This document shows positions 14,303 to 27,859 of a DNA stretch of 64,000 bases, in pieces. The position numbers and the translations under genes were made by a program. Source of the stretch: Pyronema omphalodes (Eukaryota > Ascomycota > Pezizomycetes > Pezizales > Pyronemataceae); the NCBI GenBank assembly GCA_024516155.1, contig JAJJXM010000012.1, positions 310,001 to 374,000 on the forward strand, written 5' to 3'. A model generated the notes under the pieces. The model was not told the DNA's origin and searched no databases. It saw only the letters and a list, made by a program, of their open reading frames with translations. Each line of letters opens with the position of its first letter. Position 1 is the first letter of the stretch.

Positions 14303-17300
14303 CTACTTAGGCTGCACCGCATTAATTTCCTTCAGCCACTCGTCATAAAGACCACCTGGGCCCGAAGCAGCCTCCATCTCCTCCCATGCATCGCCATTCC
14401 ATCTCAAGCCATCAAGTCCGTTGGCATTTACTTGAACTGTATCGGTATACGTTCTCTTGAAATTTTTCTACGCTCATTAGTCCACCAAGCCCACAAATAA
14501 AATGAATGATTTAACCTACCAACCAACCCGTAGCAATAGGTCTACGTCCAGCGGGAACACAAAGATTGAAGAAAGATTGGTGGTTTTGCCAGTGTCTCCT
14601 TGGCGGCTTCATACTCGGGATATTTATTGGCGCCTCATCACGATAAATCTCAACCCAAACACCGTTATCCTGCTCTTGGTTCTGGAAGATCGAAGGATTA
14701 CCAGAGAACGGCTGGCATGCACGCTCCGGGAACTTTGTAACAGCGATACAACCCTTCTTCATGTAATAGTCGACTTCCATACTCTTCCATGCCAAATCCA
14801 AAGTTAGAGATAGTTCGCTGGCACAATACATCAGATTTGGAGCCTTGAGGAGCATGTGGGATATGTGAGCATCGCCCTCTTCGGTGCTACCATAAAGGTA
14901 GAACGGAAGGTTCTCAGGATATTCTCTATCACGGTAGTCAGGTTGGATAGAGCGGTTGATTTGTGTCTGGATGTCGGTGATAGTAACGTTGGTTGCAGAT
15001 GCTTCGCCGTCTTTGTCCGACCAGATTCTTGCTTCATAAGATCCAGACAGGAGAGCCGAAAACTCAATTTCAGACGTGGTCTCCAAGATATATACTCCAG
15101 TTTCACTGTGCACTTCTTTTGGTTTACCACTTGAGCCTTCACTCGTGCCCGATCCGCCAATGTTGAGTTCGAAGGATGCACTAGGGAGGAAAGGGAGCTC
15201 AACGTCCGTTCCGATAGAAAACAGGGCTGACCCAGATCCCTTCTTCTTTTTCATTGTCTTTCTTGTCGGACTAGTATCCTTCTTGGCCTCGTGCGTGAGC
15301 TTGGCGGTGAGAATGAGCTGACTAGAGGAGTTGGCGTTGTAGAAGCTTGGAAGATATGCTAAGTACACACGATCACTTTCGGGATTTCCTTGAACAACGA
15401 AACGATGTTTCTTCGGGGCGTTAGGGTCAGAGTACTGGTGGAGCCTTTCAATCTCCTCATCGATAATCTTTCCATAGGATTGAGCCAAACTTCCCACAAA
15501 GTCGCCGGTCGTAGGGTGTGGATTCATGACTACGTTTCTCATAACAAACAGGTCCGCAGGACCAACCAAGCCCAAACGACGCTTATAGGTATCCGCGCAC
15601 TGGCCATAAACATCCTGACGGAACTCAGTAGAGGTGAGGAAGAAGTCGACTTTCTGCGGGTCCTGGCGAGGATAGACGGATGACATTCGCTTCACAACAC
15701 TCTTGTTGAGACGATTAGCCATCTCGACATCAGTGTTCCATTCGCCATTTCTAATCCTGAAATTGGCAGTAAAGCAGTTGATGGTGAGATCCGATCCAAG
15801 ATTACGGAGCTTCTCGAGGGCCTCTTCGTCTCCCAAGATCTCTTCCCCAGATTTACCGAGGATTCGGTCACGGATGAACTTCTTCTCGACTTCAGGATCT
15901 TCCCAGTCTTCATTAGGAAGCTTATTGAATGGAACGACTTTGAAGTCGTTCTTGAAGGAATCCGTCGGCATGGCCGCCCAGTATGCAGAAAACTATCGTG
16001 AGTTTAGTACAATCACACCAGATCACGCGACTCTAGAAACTTACCATGCTGCTGGTGTACAAGGCCTCGCCCAGAAGCGCTCCATAACCAGTTTTCCCCA
16101 TTCCAATGACACAGTTACTCAGCCAAACCGCCACTGCCGCAGCACCAGGTTTACTTCCCTCAACTCCATAAACACCAACACTCTCCGGCTCGTTTGTCCT
16201 GCTGATATACGGACTGCTCCAGGTGAGCAGATACCTCATATTCTGATTTCTATAACACAGCGCACCAGCAGGGTATGGCACATATCCTGACTTGTGCGGA
16301 TCAATAGTGATGGAGTCACAGTTCTTCATGGCCAAAAGCGCATCATTAACTCTCTCCCTAAGATTCAACGAAAGAACCACAGTTCTAAACTCTCTTCCTG
16401 GAGGCTGGAACTGGGGCTTTGGGGTCTTCAACGAGCTAAAGTAACCACCCCATGCTGCGTCGGCGTGAACGACAAACGACATCCCCTTTGCCTGGCACCG
16501 CTCTCGGAGGTGGATGAAAGCATCTATATCATCAACTGCACCCTCCTCGGTAGATCCTACGATTCCAATTACAGCGTAAACTGGCTGACGTTTATCGTAG
16601 CATTCCTTGAGAGTCTGCTCGAGAATTACGGTATCCATGGATGCATCATCGTTGATGGGGATGCTAATCATGTTCTCGCTTCCGATACCTGTGAGTGCGC
16701 AGGCTTTAGGCCAGGAATAGTGATTGGTTGAAGTGATGAGAACTTTCATTGGAGGGACATCATATTGCTTCTGTAGCACGGCTTGGCCGACGGATTGGAC
16801 GCCGTGTTTATCCATCGCCTTTTGAAGTATGGCGGGAGAGACGCCGAATTGTTCGTAAATTCGTTGAGGGATTGCAAGGATGTCGTCAACCTTAAGATTG
16901 AGTAACTCCCAAGTGGTGAGAGACGAAAAAAGCTTTTCCTCGCCTACGCAAGTGGTAATCGTAAACAGGTTTTCAATCATATGTAACTCTTCGCCGCTGC
17001 GCATAGCGTTGCGAAGGGAGAGAGGGTAGAACTTTAAGTTCCGGGCTGCCCAGAGGGATTCGACGTTGGCGACTGTTCCACCACAAGTGATCTACGAACA
17101 TTAGTGATTGAGTGAATAGAGTCTTGAATGAGCATGAATGACTAACGTGGCCCCATGAAGCAATATGCTCCTCTCCATCATCCCAGTCATTCTCGATTGA
17201 AGGAACTCCCGGCTCCCCAAAGCCGTAGTAAGTTGTTCCCGGATCCAATCGGTATCCTAGGAGTTTACACAACTGTTTCCCTGCCTCCATCTCAAGAACA

Positions 17301-17783
17301 GTGGTGATAGGACTAGCCTCCACTGAGACGTTGTTTGGATTAAACAACATAGTTGAAATATAGCCCAACATAGCAGGCATGCTAATGTCCGTCGTCATAT
17401 GAGCACTATATCTTGGGTTCCAAAAAGGGATTGAATATTTGGTCAGGAGCTTCTCATTCAAGATCTCGAGATAGCTGTCGAGCCGGCCTTTGTTGATAGC
17501 GAATTGTTCGTTGGAGGTCATCTCATTAGTGATAAAGACGGGATCATCATCTCTGCGGTATTTTTGGCGGCAGGCTTGGTTTTGGCCAAGGATCTGGATG
17601 AGATAATCGAGGAGCTGTTGGTGATTCTCGGCGCCGGGACCTGGGGAATGTTACTATGATGAAGATAATATACTGGAAGTGGAGGGACGAGCTACCAAGG
17701 AAGTAGGCGGAGAGTCCAGCGTGGCGGTTGACGTTGGCTTCTACCGTGAACTCGTCGGTTGCTCCTCGAGTTCCGCGAGACAT
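14303..17783 (-). CDS. PLP-dependent group II decarboxylase with long C-terminal extension (DC1)
   Basis: Five exons (17783-17696, 17640-17147, 17091-16045, 15992-14520, 14467-14303) give 1,088 aa; introns are 52-55 nt. Residues ~20-540 form a group II amino-acid decarboxylase fold. Visible are TSTNHYSWPKACALTGIG, HADAAWGGYF (the Asp that pairs with the pyridine nitrogen) and CDSITIDPHKSGYVPYP, with the Schiff-base lysine at 461. The remaining ~540 residues have no domain I recognise. They start at FSAYWAAM, include a basic loop (TMKKKKGSGSALF), and end with a conserved GPGGLYDEWLKEI motif shared with DC2. Substrate is not predictable from sequence; fungal relatives are annotated as tyrosine or aromatic amino-acid decarboxylases. 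No signal peptide, so probably cytosolic. An alternative start nine bases upstream (17,792) is possible. DC1 lacks two introns that DC2 has in the PLP domain. Confidence 0.9.
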
Positions 17784-19990
17784 GGTGAACAAGTTATTGA
17801 AGAAGTTTTACTAGATTGAACAAATAGCAGGTTTGAAGTAGTGAGCTTCGAGTTGGGATATCGAAGCAGTCTTTCTAGTGGCGGTATATATATATGTTGA
17901 GAAAGAGAATATTCTCCGATTCTAGCCGCTGTTTAGGCGTATGTGTTCAAAAAAAAAATGGCATCAACGTTGGTACACAACATTGTAACAATAGCATGTA
18001 CAACAAGATTTTCCCGCACAAAATCCAATCATGCAATGTCTATGTTTTGCCTCCGGTTTAAGCAATGGCTGCAGATGTTTTCTTGAGATTACGCAGTTCA
18101 GGAAATTCCGAAGTACCGGCAGCCGTATCTGGCTTAAGGCCTGGGCAAAATCTCCAGAATAAAATGAAAAATGAGTGAATTCATAGAGCATGCGGCTGTC
18201 CAACATGTGAGGGATATTTTTCACTGCAACAGTTGTTGTTTAGGTTGTTATCATGAAACTAATTGAGGTGGCAATAGTTTAGTGGGGTTTATTAACATGT
18301 AAAAACTTGACCTTGTTTGACATGAAGAAGTTACATTATTCAACGTAGATATCCATTGTGCAACTTTACGCCACGGCTTCTTGCAGTAAACGTACGAAGA
18401 TCTCATCAGTGCCAAGATAAGTAGACCGGCGTTTCTGGAAAGAGAGTTTGTGCCACTTCCAGAATCTCCGGCATTCTAGTTATCAATGCCTTCACGACAA
18501 ACCTTCCTCCTGATGACACAGAACCTACGTGGTGATTGTGAATACTTACATTCACAATATGTGCTTTTTGAACGCGCATGGGTATCCCACCATTCTGCTG
18601 CGGTTTCGGTTACCAACGTCGAGTGTCCCATAGAAGCATGAAGATGCCGAAGTGACTCGTAGAGTCATCCTGTGATGCCATGCAAATATGCAAACCTCAA
18701 TGTTATGAAGGTCATTTTACGGTGGCATTGATGCTGAATTTTTTTTTGGTTTAATAAGGCATCCAAATTTTGGTTAATGAGCAGTATAAACCACGGATCA
18801 AGTTATTGTGATTATGGTTGAAAATTGCCTATTGAAAGTAGTACTATCCGGCAAGTGCAGATATCTTATCCAATGGATACGCATGCATGTGACTAGCTGT
18901 AAATATTTTCGCAACGTCTGGGCTTTAATTTATTTACCGCCGACCAGCCACGTCGGGAGCGGTGTTACATTGGTATGTCGGCGACTGAACCAAGGTGAAA
19001 CCTGTTTATTACAATAAGTACATTCTCTGATCACAAAATCGAATGTTACTTGGAATAAGTTGCAGGTTTCAATTGCTTTCTCCAAATAGAAATGTAGCTA
19101 TAATGAATAGCAAAATTCTACAGAACTTGACCAATTTATCAATTCAATACTCTTATCCCGATAGACGGGTTTCCATGATACCCAGGTAAATATTGAGCTT
19201 AAAGAGTAGGCGGTTCAGGGTTGCACTTCGGGAAGTGCGGGGTCGCGGGGTTTATTAAGTATTACGAAGCTAGTAGTTTGTTCAAGTGCAAATGTAGTGC
19301 CATTGTAGTGCAATTGTAGTATCAGGTCAATGTACGGGGTTGTGCAACTCGTGTTTTGCACTTCTCAATGCCTACCTCAGCTGAAGATATGTTTGTCATA
19401 GCTGAGATTTTCAGGATGCAAGCATGGAATTATTTTCGGTGCTTGCGAACCAATGTTTCTGAGATGCGGGGTTAAAAGACAATCCTCCTGTTTTGTCACC
19501 TTGACAAAGTTTACGATGGCGCTGAAATGCCAAATGGATCAGCTAAATGCTACACGACGGGGAAACATACATCCAGACCGGGGCCTTAGCATCGCAGACC
19601 GTAATGCACGTTGAAGGGCGCTCGCAACCTCCTGCCCTGCAATGTGCTGACAAAACTGCGAAGTCAACTTGAATAAACTGGAAGACAACGTTATGGATAG
19701 CTTGCATGTCAGGATAAATTTGCAATGATCATGTTTTAATAAATGAAAGATTCAGCAGCGAGGGAGCGATAATCTGGTGTTGAAGTTGATAAATGCGATA
19801 GATGGATGTGCCATTTTAAAGAAGTAAAAACTCTGGGTTAGGCAGGTTGACAGGCTTAGATAGTTCCAGCATGGTTTTTCGCCGCAGCATCGGGTTCACC
19901 TGAAGCAGAGATCTAAGCGAACAACTTCGCGCTCGTCACATAAATACCCTTAACCACGCGCCTTCAACCACGTCTTTAATTTTATCCGAC
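17784..19990. other. Intergenic upstream of DC1, no gene seen
   Basis: Only short frames (60-86 residues) with no family resemblance. A small hairpin (TTGCACTTCGGGAAGTGCGG) lies at about 19,222-19,241. Not visibly repeated elsewhere in the window. Confidence 0.5.
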
Positions 19991-19999
19991 ATTATTTTA

Positions 20000-21175
20000 T
20001 ACGGGCGTCCAACATCATGATATCTAAATTCCATGATCCCGTGACCCTGATTTACGAATCCCTTTATGCCCCATTCGACGCTGTGACCAACATCCCGGTG
20101 CACACCATCCCTCGTTTCTGTATTGGCTGTCAATTTCACTTACCTAATTCGCGTAACACAGCGACCGTGTTAACCCTACCCTAAACCCTAATAACCCGGT
20201 GAGCTGGCTGACGCCATCAGAGCATTTGCGTTTTTGCACTTTGCGCTTTGAAATGTTGCCGAGATATGGAAGTCTTCTGATAATTTGTTCAGATAGAGCG
20301 CGTTCTACGGCAAGATGAACGAAGTTGCTGTTCAAAAACGGGGCTGAATCGGAGGGATATGCCGGTGTGAGTGTATGAAACGTATAAGCTGGCATCTCCG
20401 CGTGAAATATTTGAATCAATGAATGTTTGTTGAGAAATTTAGGTTGCGTAACATGGCCGAGGGATTGGTAAAGGCACCGGTCTATCAATGAGAGTGAACA
20501 TGGCGAGAAAATTAGAGAACAAGAGTCGAGGGATTTAAATACGGAGAGGAAGGCAGAATGTTAACAATGATTTAATGCACCAGTTAAAATGCATGGCGTT
20601 TTGTGCGAAGTATGTGACAGAAAACTGTGGCTAGGTAGTAAGGCCCCAAATATGGGACATCAGTGGCGGGGTATGGCTTAAGTTCTAATATGTATAGAAG
20701 AAAGAAGAAAGGGAGAGGGCAGGCCAAGCGTAGCTTCATCGACAACTACACGAGACTGAGATCAGTTAGGACATGGCTGTTGACATAAAGCAATCAATGG
20801 GATGTTTTTTTATTAACAGACCTAGTAGACGTTAATTGAGCCGATAAAATACAACACTGACTTGGGTTAGAATTATCTGCGGCTGTAACTCATAAAGCAC
20901 CCCATCTTGCAACTGAGCATCAAATTTCTGTGGTGCAGCTGCGCATATAGATATTATCGGCGTTTTCTGCTTATCTCCATCTAGAATTGACAGGAATATT
21001 AGGCAACAATGGTTGGAAACTACCCGATACAATATAACAGTCAGATTTTCGTCACTCATTGCCTTAATGTGAGCTCGAAGTAGCTAGTTTGAAAGTTTTT
21101 ATTTCAATTGTGGCTGGGTATATAATCACGGGCGGGTAAAAGCTGGGGTGCTTTGGCGTTCTGGTGCCGTATGTG
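20000..21175. repeat. Repeat E', diverged direct copy of 27,860-28,690
   Basis: Several anchors line up in the same order and orientation with arm A. The CCCTAC/CCCTAA tract at 20,168-20,190 matches that at 27,985-28,015. CTATCAATGAGAGTGAACATGGCG near 20,480 matches CTTATCAATGAGGGTGAATATGGCG near 28,342. The stretch at 20,970-21,180 (GGAAACTACCCGATAC and TGCCGTATGTGTAGGG) matches 28,475-28,670. Divergence and indels are much greater than between arms A and B, so this is an older copy. Small frames inside are not conserved in frame. Confidence 0.8.
20168..20190. repeat. Short telomere-like tract (CCCTA-rich)
   Basis: TTAACCCTACCCTAAACCCT-type sequence: two to three imperfect CCCTAA units. Similar tracts sit at the equivalent place in the other E copies (27,985; 54,785; 62,700). 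Confidence 0.6.
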
Positions 21176-21199
21176 TAGGGCGTGATAAAGAAGGGGGGA

Positions 21200-21960
21200 C
21201 ATATGTCGCGAGGAGGTGGGAATGAAAGTGGTTGCAGAGAGGAAAGACAGACGCGATGGTGTGACTGGGCGACTATGGGACGGCGAATAAGGGACTGTAT
21301 CAGTGTATCATTGAGCGTAAGATCAAGTAACTATAACGACCACAGGGAGCCAGATGAAGGGAATCAGGGAAAAGGAATGGAAATGGAAATGGCGGTTTTT
21401 TTTTCGACAAGGACATGTTATCAGAGTTACAGAGTACACCGCGTAGTTTCCAAGGACGGGGAATTGAAGAGGGTGTTAAGTACTGGTAGTCAGTATCTAA
21501 GGATAGGATATGAGTAGCGCCATGTGCATCGTGATGAACTGACAAATTATTGACGTAACGAGTGAACTGGAGATGTGGTCTGTGGATTCGAGAGAATTGC
21601 ATATGTGAGAGAATAATGGGAATAGAACCAACTACAACGAAATGCAATGGCGTAGAAAGTTCTGTGTCAGCCTACCTGGGAGCACGGGGTTGAGTTATTG
21701 TGACAGCCCCCCAGAGACTTGCTGAAAATGATAGAGAATATCAACAAGTGTTTGTCGCGAAATTGGAAAACATGCTACGGAGTTTTGAAGATAAGGGCGG
21801 AGGAATTTTTCAGGTAGCCGGTACCTAGGTACGGGGGATCAGTAACAAGTAGCGAAACACATTTCTATCAACTTCCATGTATTAGTGAGGACGGAATTTT
21901 AGCCAATTAGAGCAGCATCGGAAGTTACCTTGGCTCGAGACCAGCTAATATTTGGAGGTT
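21200..21960. repeat. Inverted counterpart of left block 2,640-3,430
   Basis: Adjoins arm A but is homologous only to the left block, not to arm B, because arm B breaks off at 60,967. Anchors include 21,525-21,620 against the reverse complement of 3,000-3,095 and 21,720-21,860 against 2,745-2,880. A short frame seen in both copies (LAENDREYRQVFVAKLKNM) is not open across the block. Confidence 0.75.
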
Positions 21961-22260
21961 AACGTGAACAGATAGATAATGGGATGGGTGTGCAAATGCC
22001 ATTCTTGGGTTATGCTAACTACTCATTGATGCAAGCGTGTTGTTACACGCTGCGGTGACAATACACACTAGTTGCGGGTATGAGGGGGAGCTTCTGCGTT
22101 GTAACAAGATCAGATAATATGATGGATTAAAGAACGAGGTGAATTCATGCATATTGATGAGGGTCTGACTCTTTTAAGATCCGCAAGAGCCAGACGTCAG
22201 TCTACGGATGCTCTGGATGCTCACCAAGTACTGCTATTACGGTGAGTCTTTCCTTGCGGA

Positions 22261-23186
22261 ATGAAGGAAAGCGTTATCCCGGAACCGAGGATTGAAGCTG
22301 AATGGTATCGTGGAATATTCTGAGCCGCCGCTAGCTGATGTCATGCGGATTCCAATACACCGTGAATGCAACCCTTACCCGTTAATCTTGATTACCGTAC
22401 ATTACAGTGACGGCTAGAGATGGTCAGCAAAAATGCAATTCACAACAGTAAACCGCTCTGAGGGTGTGGTATTATTCCACGGTGAACGGTAGGTTTTCCC
22501 GGAATACCCAAGGTCAGAAGATAGCCAAGAGTTTGTATGCGCTATTTACCGGCTGCTGGCAGCACGAATGAGCTGGTATATCGCGGTCTGTGACTGAAAA
22601 CGTTATCATGATAAAACTTTTTCACCCGTCATTGGGTAAAGGATGACGGGGTGATGGTAACCGCGAGCAAGTGTTCTTTCAGTGACTGCCGCGATGCAAG
22701 TGGCTGCCTATGACGCACGTGCTGTTCCGCCGATGGCCTTTATAAAGTCGCAGACTTCCCACCTTTGACGATTTTTTCTTCAGCCTACGCTCTATAGGAG
22801 TATCCCCAAATTGGGAATTCGGGAGAAGCTCCGCAGGTGAGAAAGCCCGAACAGTAATCCAACCTTTTTTTATTGCAGCAACCTGAGGTTTTAAGAAGTA
22901 AGTCAATTCCCACCCCAATCACCCACCGCTTGTATCTCGGTCCCTTAACGTACTATGAAAATTGACCCCATTATCAGCCGTTTCCATCTCGATCCCGCCT
23001 CCCACTCTCCCACGAAGTCCGTAAGAAAAAAAAGTAACCAATTCCGAACATTCCCCTCACCCTGTTCACAAAACAGCGCAGCCTGCCAGATGTTGCTCTT
23101 TACATCTTTCACAAGTATCCGATGACATCACACAATACCAACATTCAGTATCCGAGAACACCATACCATACCAGAACTCACGATGC
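22261..23186 (-). repeat. ~930-bp dimer unit, arm A outer copy
   Basis: Inverted copy of the unit at 1,411-2,334, with the same ends (ATGAAGGAAAGCG at this side, CTCACGATGCC at the other). Confidence 0.85.
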
Positions 23187-23654
23187 CTGTGAATATCCTT
23201 ATCAGTCAATGACTCAAGACGCGTGTCTGAAGATTAGCCTTTGACAACAGAGTTATACTTTATAATTATGAGTGCGGTGAATGCATCAATTCAAGTATTC
23301 CCTATTAACGACAGAAAGTCAACGTGGGTTAAAGTCTCCGAACACGGGCGACTAATTCAATATGCTCGATCTTGTTGTCTGCCTGCGGAGAGACAACGAG
23401 ACCGCGGCAGGTGATGTCACCTGTCTGTGGAGGTGGGCTACTGGGGGCATAACAACTAAAATATCACAATAGTATGGCAACATGGACGAATTTCTTTCGT
23501 CATTTTGTCAACAGTATCGAATATGACAACAGTACAACAACATTGACGACACGTTGTCTTTGACAACGGGATAGCACTGGGGAATAACGTGGAGGACAAC
23601 TTTTACAACACTACGACTACATCGACGACTTGAATATCACAACAGTACAGCAAC

Positions 23655-24586
23655 ATGAAGGAAAGCGTTATCCCGGAACCGAGGATTGCAGCTGAATGGC
23701 ATTGTGGAATACTTTGAGCCGCCGCTAGCTGATGTCACGCGGATTCCAATATACCGTGAATGCAACACTTACCCGTTAATCCTCATCACTGTACGTTACA
23801 GTGACGGCTAGAGATGGTCAGCAAACATTCCATGCACAACAGTACCCCTATCCGAGGGTCCTGAACTATTCCACGGTGAACGGTAGGTTTTTCCAGAATA
23901 CCGGAGGTCAGAAGATAGTCAATAGTCTTTCATGCGCTATTTACCGGCTGCTGGCAGCTCGAATTGGATGGAATATCGCCGTCTGTGACTGAAAACGTCA
24001 TCATGATAAAACGTTTTCACCCGTTATTGGGTAAAGGATGACGGGGTGATGGTAACCGCGAGCAAGTGTTCTTTCAGTGACTGCCGCGATGCAAGTGGCT
24101 GCCTATGACGCACGTGCTGTTCCGCCGATGGCCTTTATAAGGTCGCAGTCTTCCCAACTTTGACGATTTTTTCTTCAGCCTACGCTCTATAGGAGTATCC
24201 CCAAATTGGGAACTCGGGAGAAGCTCCGCAGGTGAGAAAGCCCGAACAGGAATCCGACCTTTTTTATTGCAGCGACCTGAGGCTCTAAAAAGTAAGTCAA
24301 CTCCCACCCCCCAATCACCCACCGCTTGTATCTCGATCCCTCAACGTATTATGGAAATAAACCCATTATCAGCCGTTTCAACCTCAATCCCCCCCCCCCC
24401 CCCCCCCCCCAACGAACTCCGTAAGAAAGAAACGTAACCAATCACGAACATTCCCCCGACCCTGTTTACGGAACAGCGCAGCCTGCCAGAAGTTGATCTA
24501 TACATCTTTCACAGGTATCCGACGACATTACACAATACCAGCATTCAGTATCCGAGAACACCATACCATACCAGAACTCACGATGC
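23655..24586 (-). repeat. ~930-bp dimer unit, arm A inner copy
   Basis: Inverted copy of the unit at 1-944. It shares the long homopolymer (22 C at 24,389-24,410) with the left block but not with arm B, so arm A and the left block are closest relatives here. Confidence 0.85.
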
Positions 24587-24899
24587 CCGTGGATATCCTT
24601 ATAGGTCAATGATTCAAGACGCGTGTCCGAAGATTAGCCTTTGACGACTGAGTACTTTATAACTATGAGTGCGGTACTGAGTTCATCAATTCAAGTATTC
24701 CCCATTAATAACAGAAAGTCAACATGGGTGAAAGTCTCCGAGCCGAGGCGACTAATCGAAAATACTCGATCTCGTTGTCTGCCTGCGGGGAGACAACGAG
24801 ACCGCGACAGGTGCTGTCACCTGTCTGCGGAGGTGGGCTACTGGGGGAATAACAACTAAAATATCAAAATAGTACGGCAACATGGACGACTTTCTTTGG

Positions 24900-26620
24900 T
24901 CATTCTGTCAACTGTATCGAATATGACAACAGTACAACAACATTGACGGCAGCTGTTCCTCGACAACGGGATAACACTGGAGAATAACGTGGAGGGAATA
25001 ACGTGGAGGATAACAGAACACTACCACTACATCGAAGACTTGAATATAATGATATCACGGCAAAATTGATGAATCTCAATAACTGAATTGAATTTCAGAA
25101 AAACATACTACATTGACGACATTTTTACCTGGACATCGGAATGTCCCTGAGGATAAACGTGGAGGACAACTAAAGGACAACAGAATTCGCGTTCCAAAAT
25201 TACCGCAATATTGACGACTTGGACATCACAACAATACAGCAAAATGCAGGACATTTCTTTTTCCCGACAACGGGATAAACCTGTGGAATAGCGCTGAGGG
25301 CGACTGAATTAAACTTTACAACAATAGAGCAACACTGACGAGGGATAACGTGGAGGATAACCTAAACACTTCAATGCTAAAAACTGGATTGAATATTTAA
25401 ACAGTACACCCACATTGACGACATTTTTACCTGTACATCGGAATGTCCCTGAGGAAAAATGTGGAGGACAACCAAAAGATAACAGAATTCACATTACAAA
25501 ATTACCGCAACATTGACGACTTGAACATGACAACAATACAGCAAATGCACGACATTTATTTTTCTTGACAACGGGATGAACCTACGGAATAACGTGGAGG
25601 ATGACTGTATTAAATTATACAACAGTAGAGCAACATTGACAACATTTCTTTTTCTCAAAAACGGGACGGCCTGGGGAATAACGTAGAGGATAACTTGAAC
25701 ATTTCAATACTATAAATTTGACACGCCACACTGGACAGTGGACATTTCGCCAATCTTGCCAATAACCAACAGTCAACGGTTATACGAATCAGTAACCGTC
25801 AAATCAAAGTTGGGTGGTGAAGCCAATGGGCGGATTTGAGGATGTGGTTCCACTGGGGGTATAACAACTTGAATATTACTATAGTATGGCAATATTTGAT
25901 AAATTTGGGGAATAACGTGGGGGACAACTGAACAACACCACTACAACATTGACAGCTTCTTTGCAAAAGCTGAATGAACTTGGGGAATAACGTGGAGGAC
26001 GACTAAATAGCACAATGACAATACTACAACTTGAATATTACTATAGTACGGCAATATTGGATTGACTTGGGGGGTAACGTGGGGGACAACTGATTGACAC
26101 TAGTAAAATATTTACGGCTTTAGTTTTCAACAAATGGGCTCAGTAGCGGAATAAAGTGGGGGTACTTTGAACAGCACTATGACCACATTACAAAAACTGG
26201 GTTCGCTTAGGGAATAACGTGGAGGAAAACATAGACATTGTACAGCGACACTGAATATCAGGATTAATTCTAAATTTGGAGAGTAACGTGCGGGACAATG
26301 GAAAAACAATACTACAATATTGACGGCTTCTGGAATAACTAGAAGGACTTGAGGAATAACGTGGAGGATGACTGAATATGTAGCACTACCACAAGATAAC
26401 AACTTGAATATTACTATAGGGCAGCAAGATTGAATTGGCTTGGGGAGTAACGTGGCGGATAACTCAATGATACTAGGACAACATTGACGACTTTTCTTTT
26501 TGGCAACAGGGCTCACCAGGGGAATAACGTGGGGGGCATTTGTACAATACTACGACAAACTTCAACGAGGGGTTCACTTGGGGAATAACGTGGGGGAAAG
26601 TCGCCATTTATTAGTAATCA
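24900..26620. repeat. Interspersed GGAATAACGTGG motif array, arm A
   Basis: A G-rich motif, GGGGAATAACGTGGAGGACA, recurs roughly every 60-130 bp, mixed with CAACATTGACGAC and TGAATATYACTATAG elements. It is the reverse complement of the array at 56,200-57,950. Spacing is irregular, so it is not a simple satellite. Open frames through it (e.g. 26,127-26,516) follow from the repetition. Confidence 0.85.
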
Positions 26621-27859
26621 AGGAACTATGCGAGTCAGCAACGGGGGTGTCGAAGTCGGGTGGTGAAGCCAATGGGCGGGATGGGAGGAAGTGCCAATTG
26701 GGGGTTAAACTGGTTTACATGCTTGGGTGATTCCAGCATGGTTTTTCCAGGGCAGTCTTGGGTTCATCTCAGACTGCCAGATATTTTCCTTCTGCCTACG
26801 GGGAGAGGAAGACATCCAAGCTTCTTTTTCTGATGTTGAAGTGATTTCCAAAGTTTTGTAAATGTTGATGATAATGCGAGTCACTAGAGTTTTCCATTGT
26901 GGAACATCAATGGGGTATATCTTTGGGCCAGAACTGGTAGAGTCAATACATGAAAAAGAAAAAGTTGAGAGACAAAGTGTGAGTGTGGTAAGCTGTAGGC
27001 AATGATGAGAGGAGCATACTGATATCATGATAATTCTTAGCTTATTCTGCCACAAAACCCACCAACCATCTTCCGTGGCCTCAGTTTAACTGCAGTAAAT
27101 ACCTCCCGCGAACAAAACAGAGACAAATTCCCCCACCATCGTGTATCTCTTTCTCTAGCTGAAATCCATGTCACCGAAAATAGTCAAGAATAGTCAAAAG
27201 CGTGATTTGATATTCAGGATACAAAAGGTTCGTGGGATAAAGCATGCCAGACAAATATATTAATCGGTGGTTTAATCTAGCGTCTTTCTATTTTGCTCGC
27301 ATCGATCCTGTGCTTATGTTTGTACTGTTGATGATAGTATAGATCTAGTGATACTAGCTTTGCGAGTGCCTTTGGTTATGTAAGTATTGCGTTTTCTCGG
27401 GTAAGGAAGATGGGCCATTGTATTAGTGTGAATAATAGAACCTAAGACGCTAGAAAGGAATAGGCTTTTTTTTTGTCCATCATACCATCATATATAGGTA
27501 TGTATATATGTCTATTTCGACGATGCTGCGAGCCCCGTGAAAAATGAATAACCGCATATAGATACAGCCGACGAAAACATGTAGGTGCCTGTAACAAATA
27601 TTATTCCATCCATCGCAGTTCGATTAAGTTGACAGTATTGATGGTGGTATGAGTGTATGTATAGTATTCACATGTAGTTGCATCCGTAACGACGACTCCC
27701 CGGAACAGGCCGAAGCGGGGACACGCTATTCTTCTATGCACAGACATTCATCCGAATCGCCGTATCCATGCTCCTTAAAATCAGAAGCATTCATCCAACA
27801 TTTTACACTGTATACACCAAACTTGAGGCTTACCATACCCCGTAATGACGTGACATTGT

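Noticed and set aside
24074..24322. ~80-residue frame with RRLKKKSSK seen in several dimer units
   Set aside because: Start and stop differ between units, indels break it in the first unit, and no homologue is recognised; the shared peptide reflects repeat identity.
26127..26516. 129-residue frame present in both arms (also 56,293-56,682)
   Set aside because: It runs through the CCTCCACGTTATTCC array, so the protein is itself a translation of the repeat; no start context or domain.
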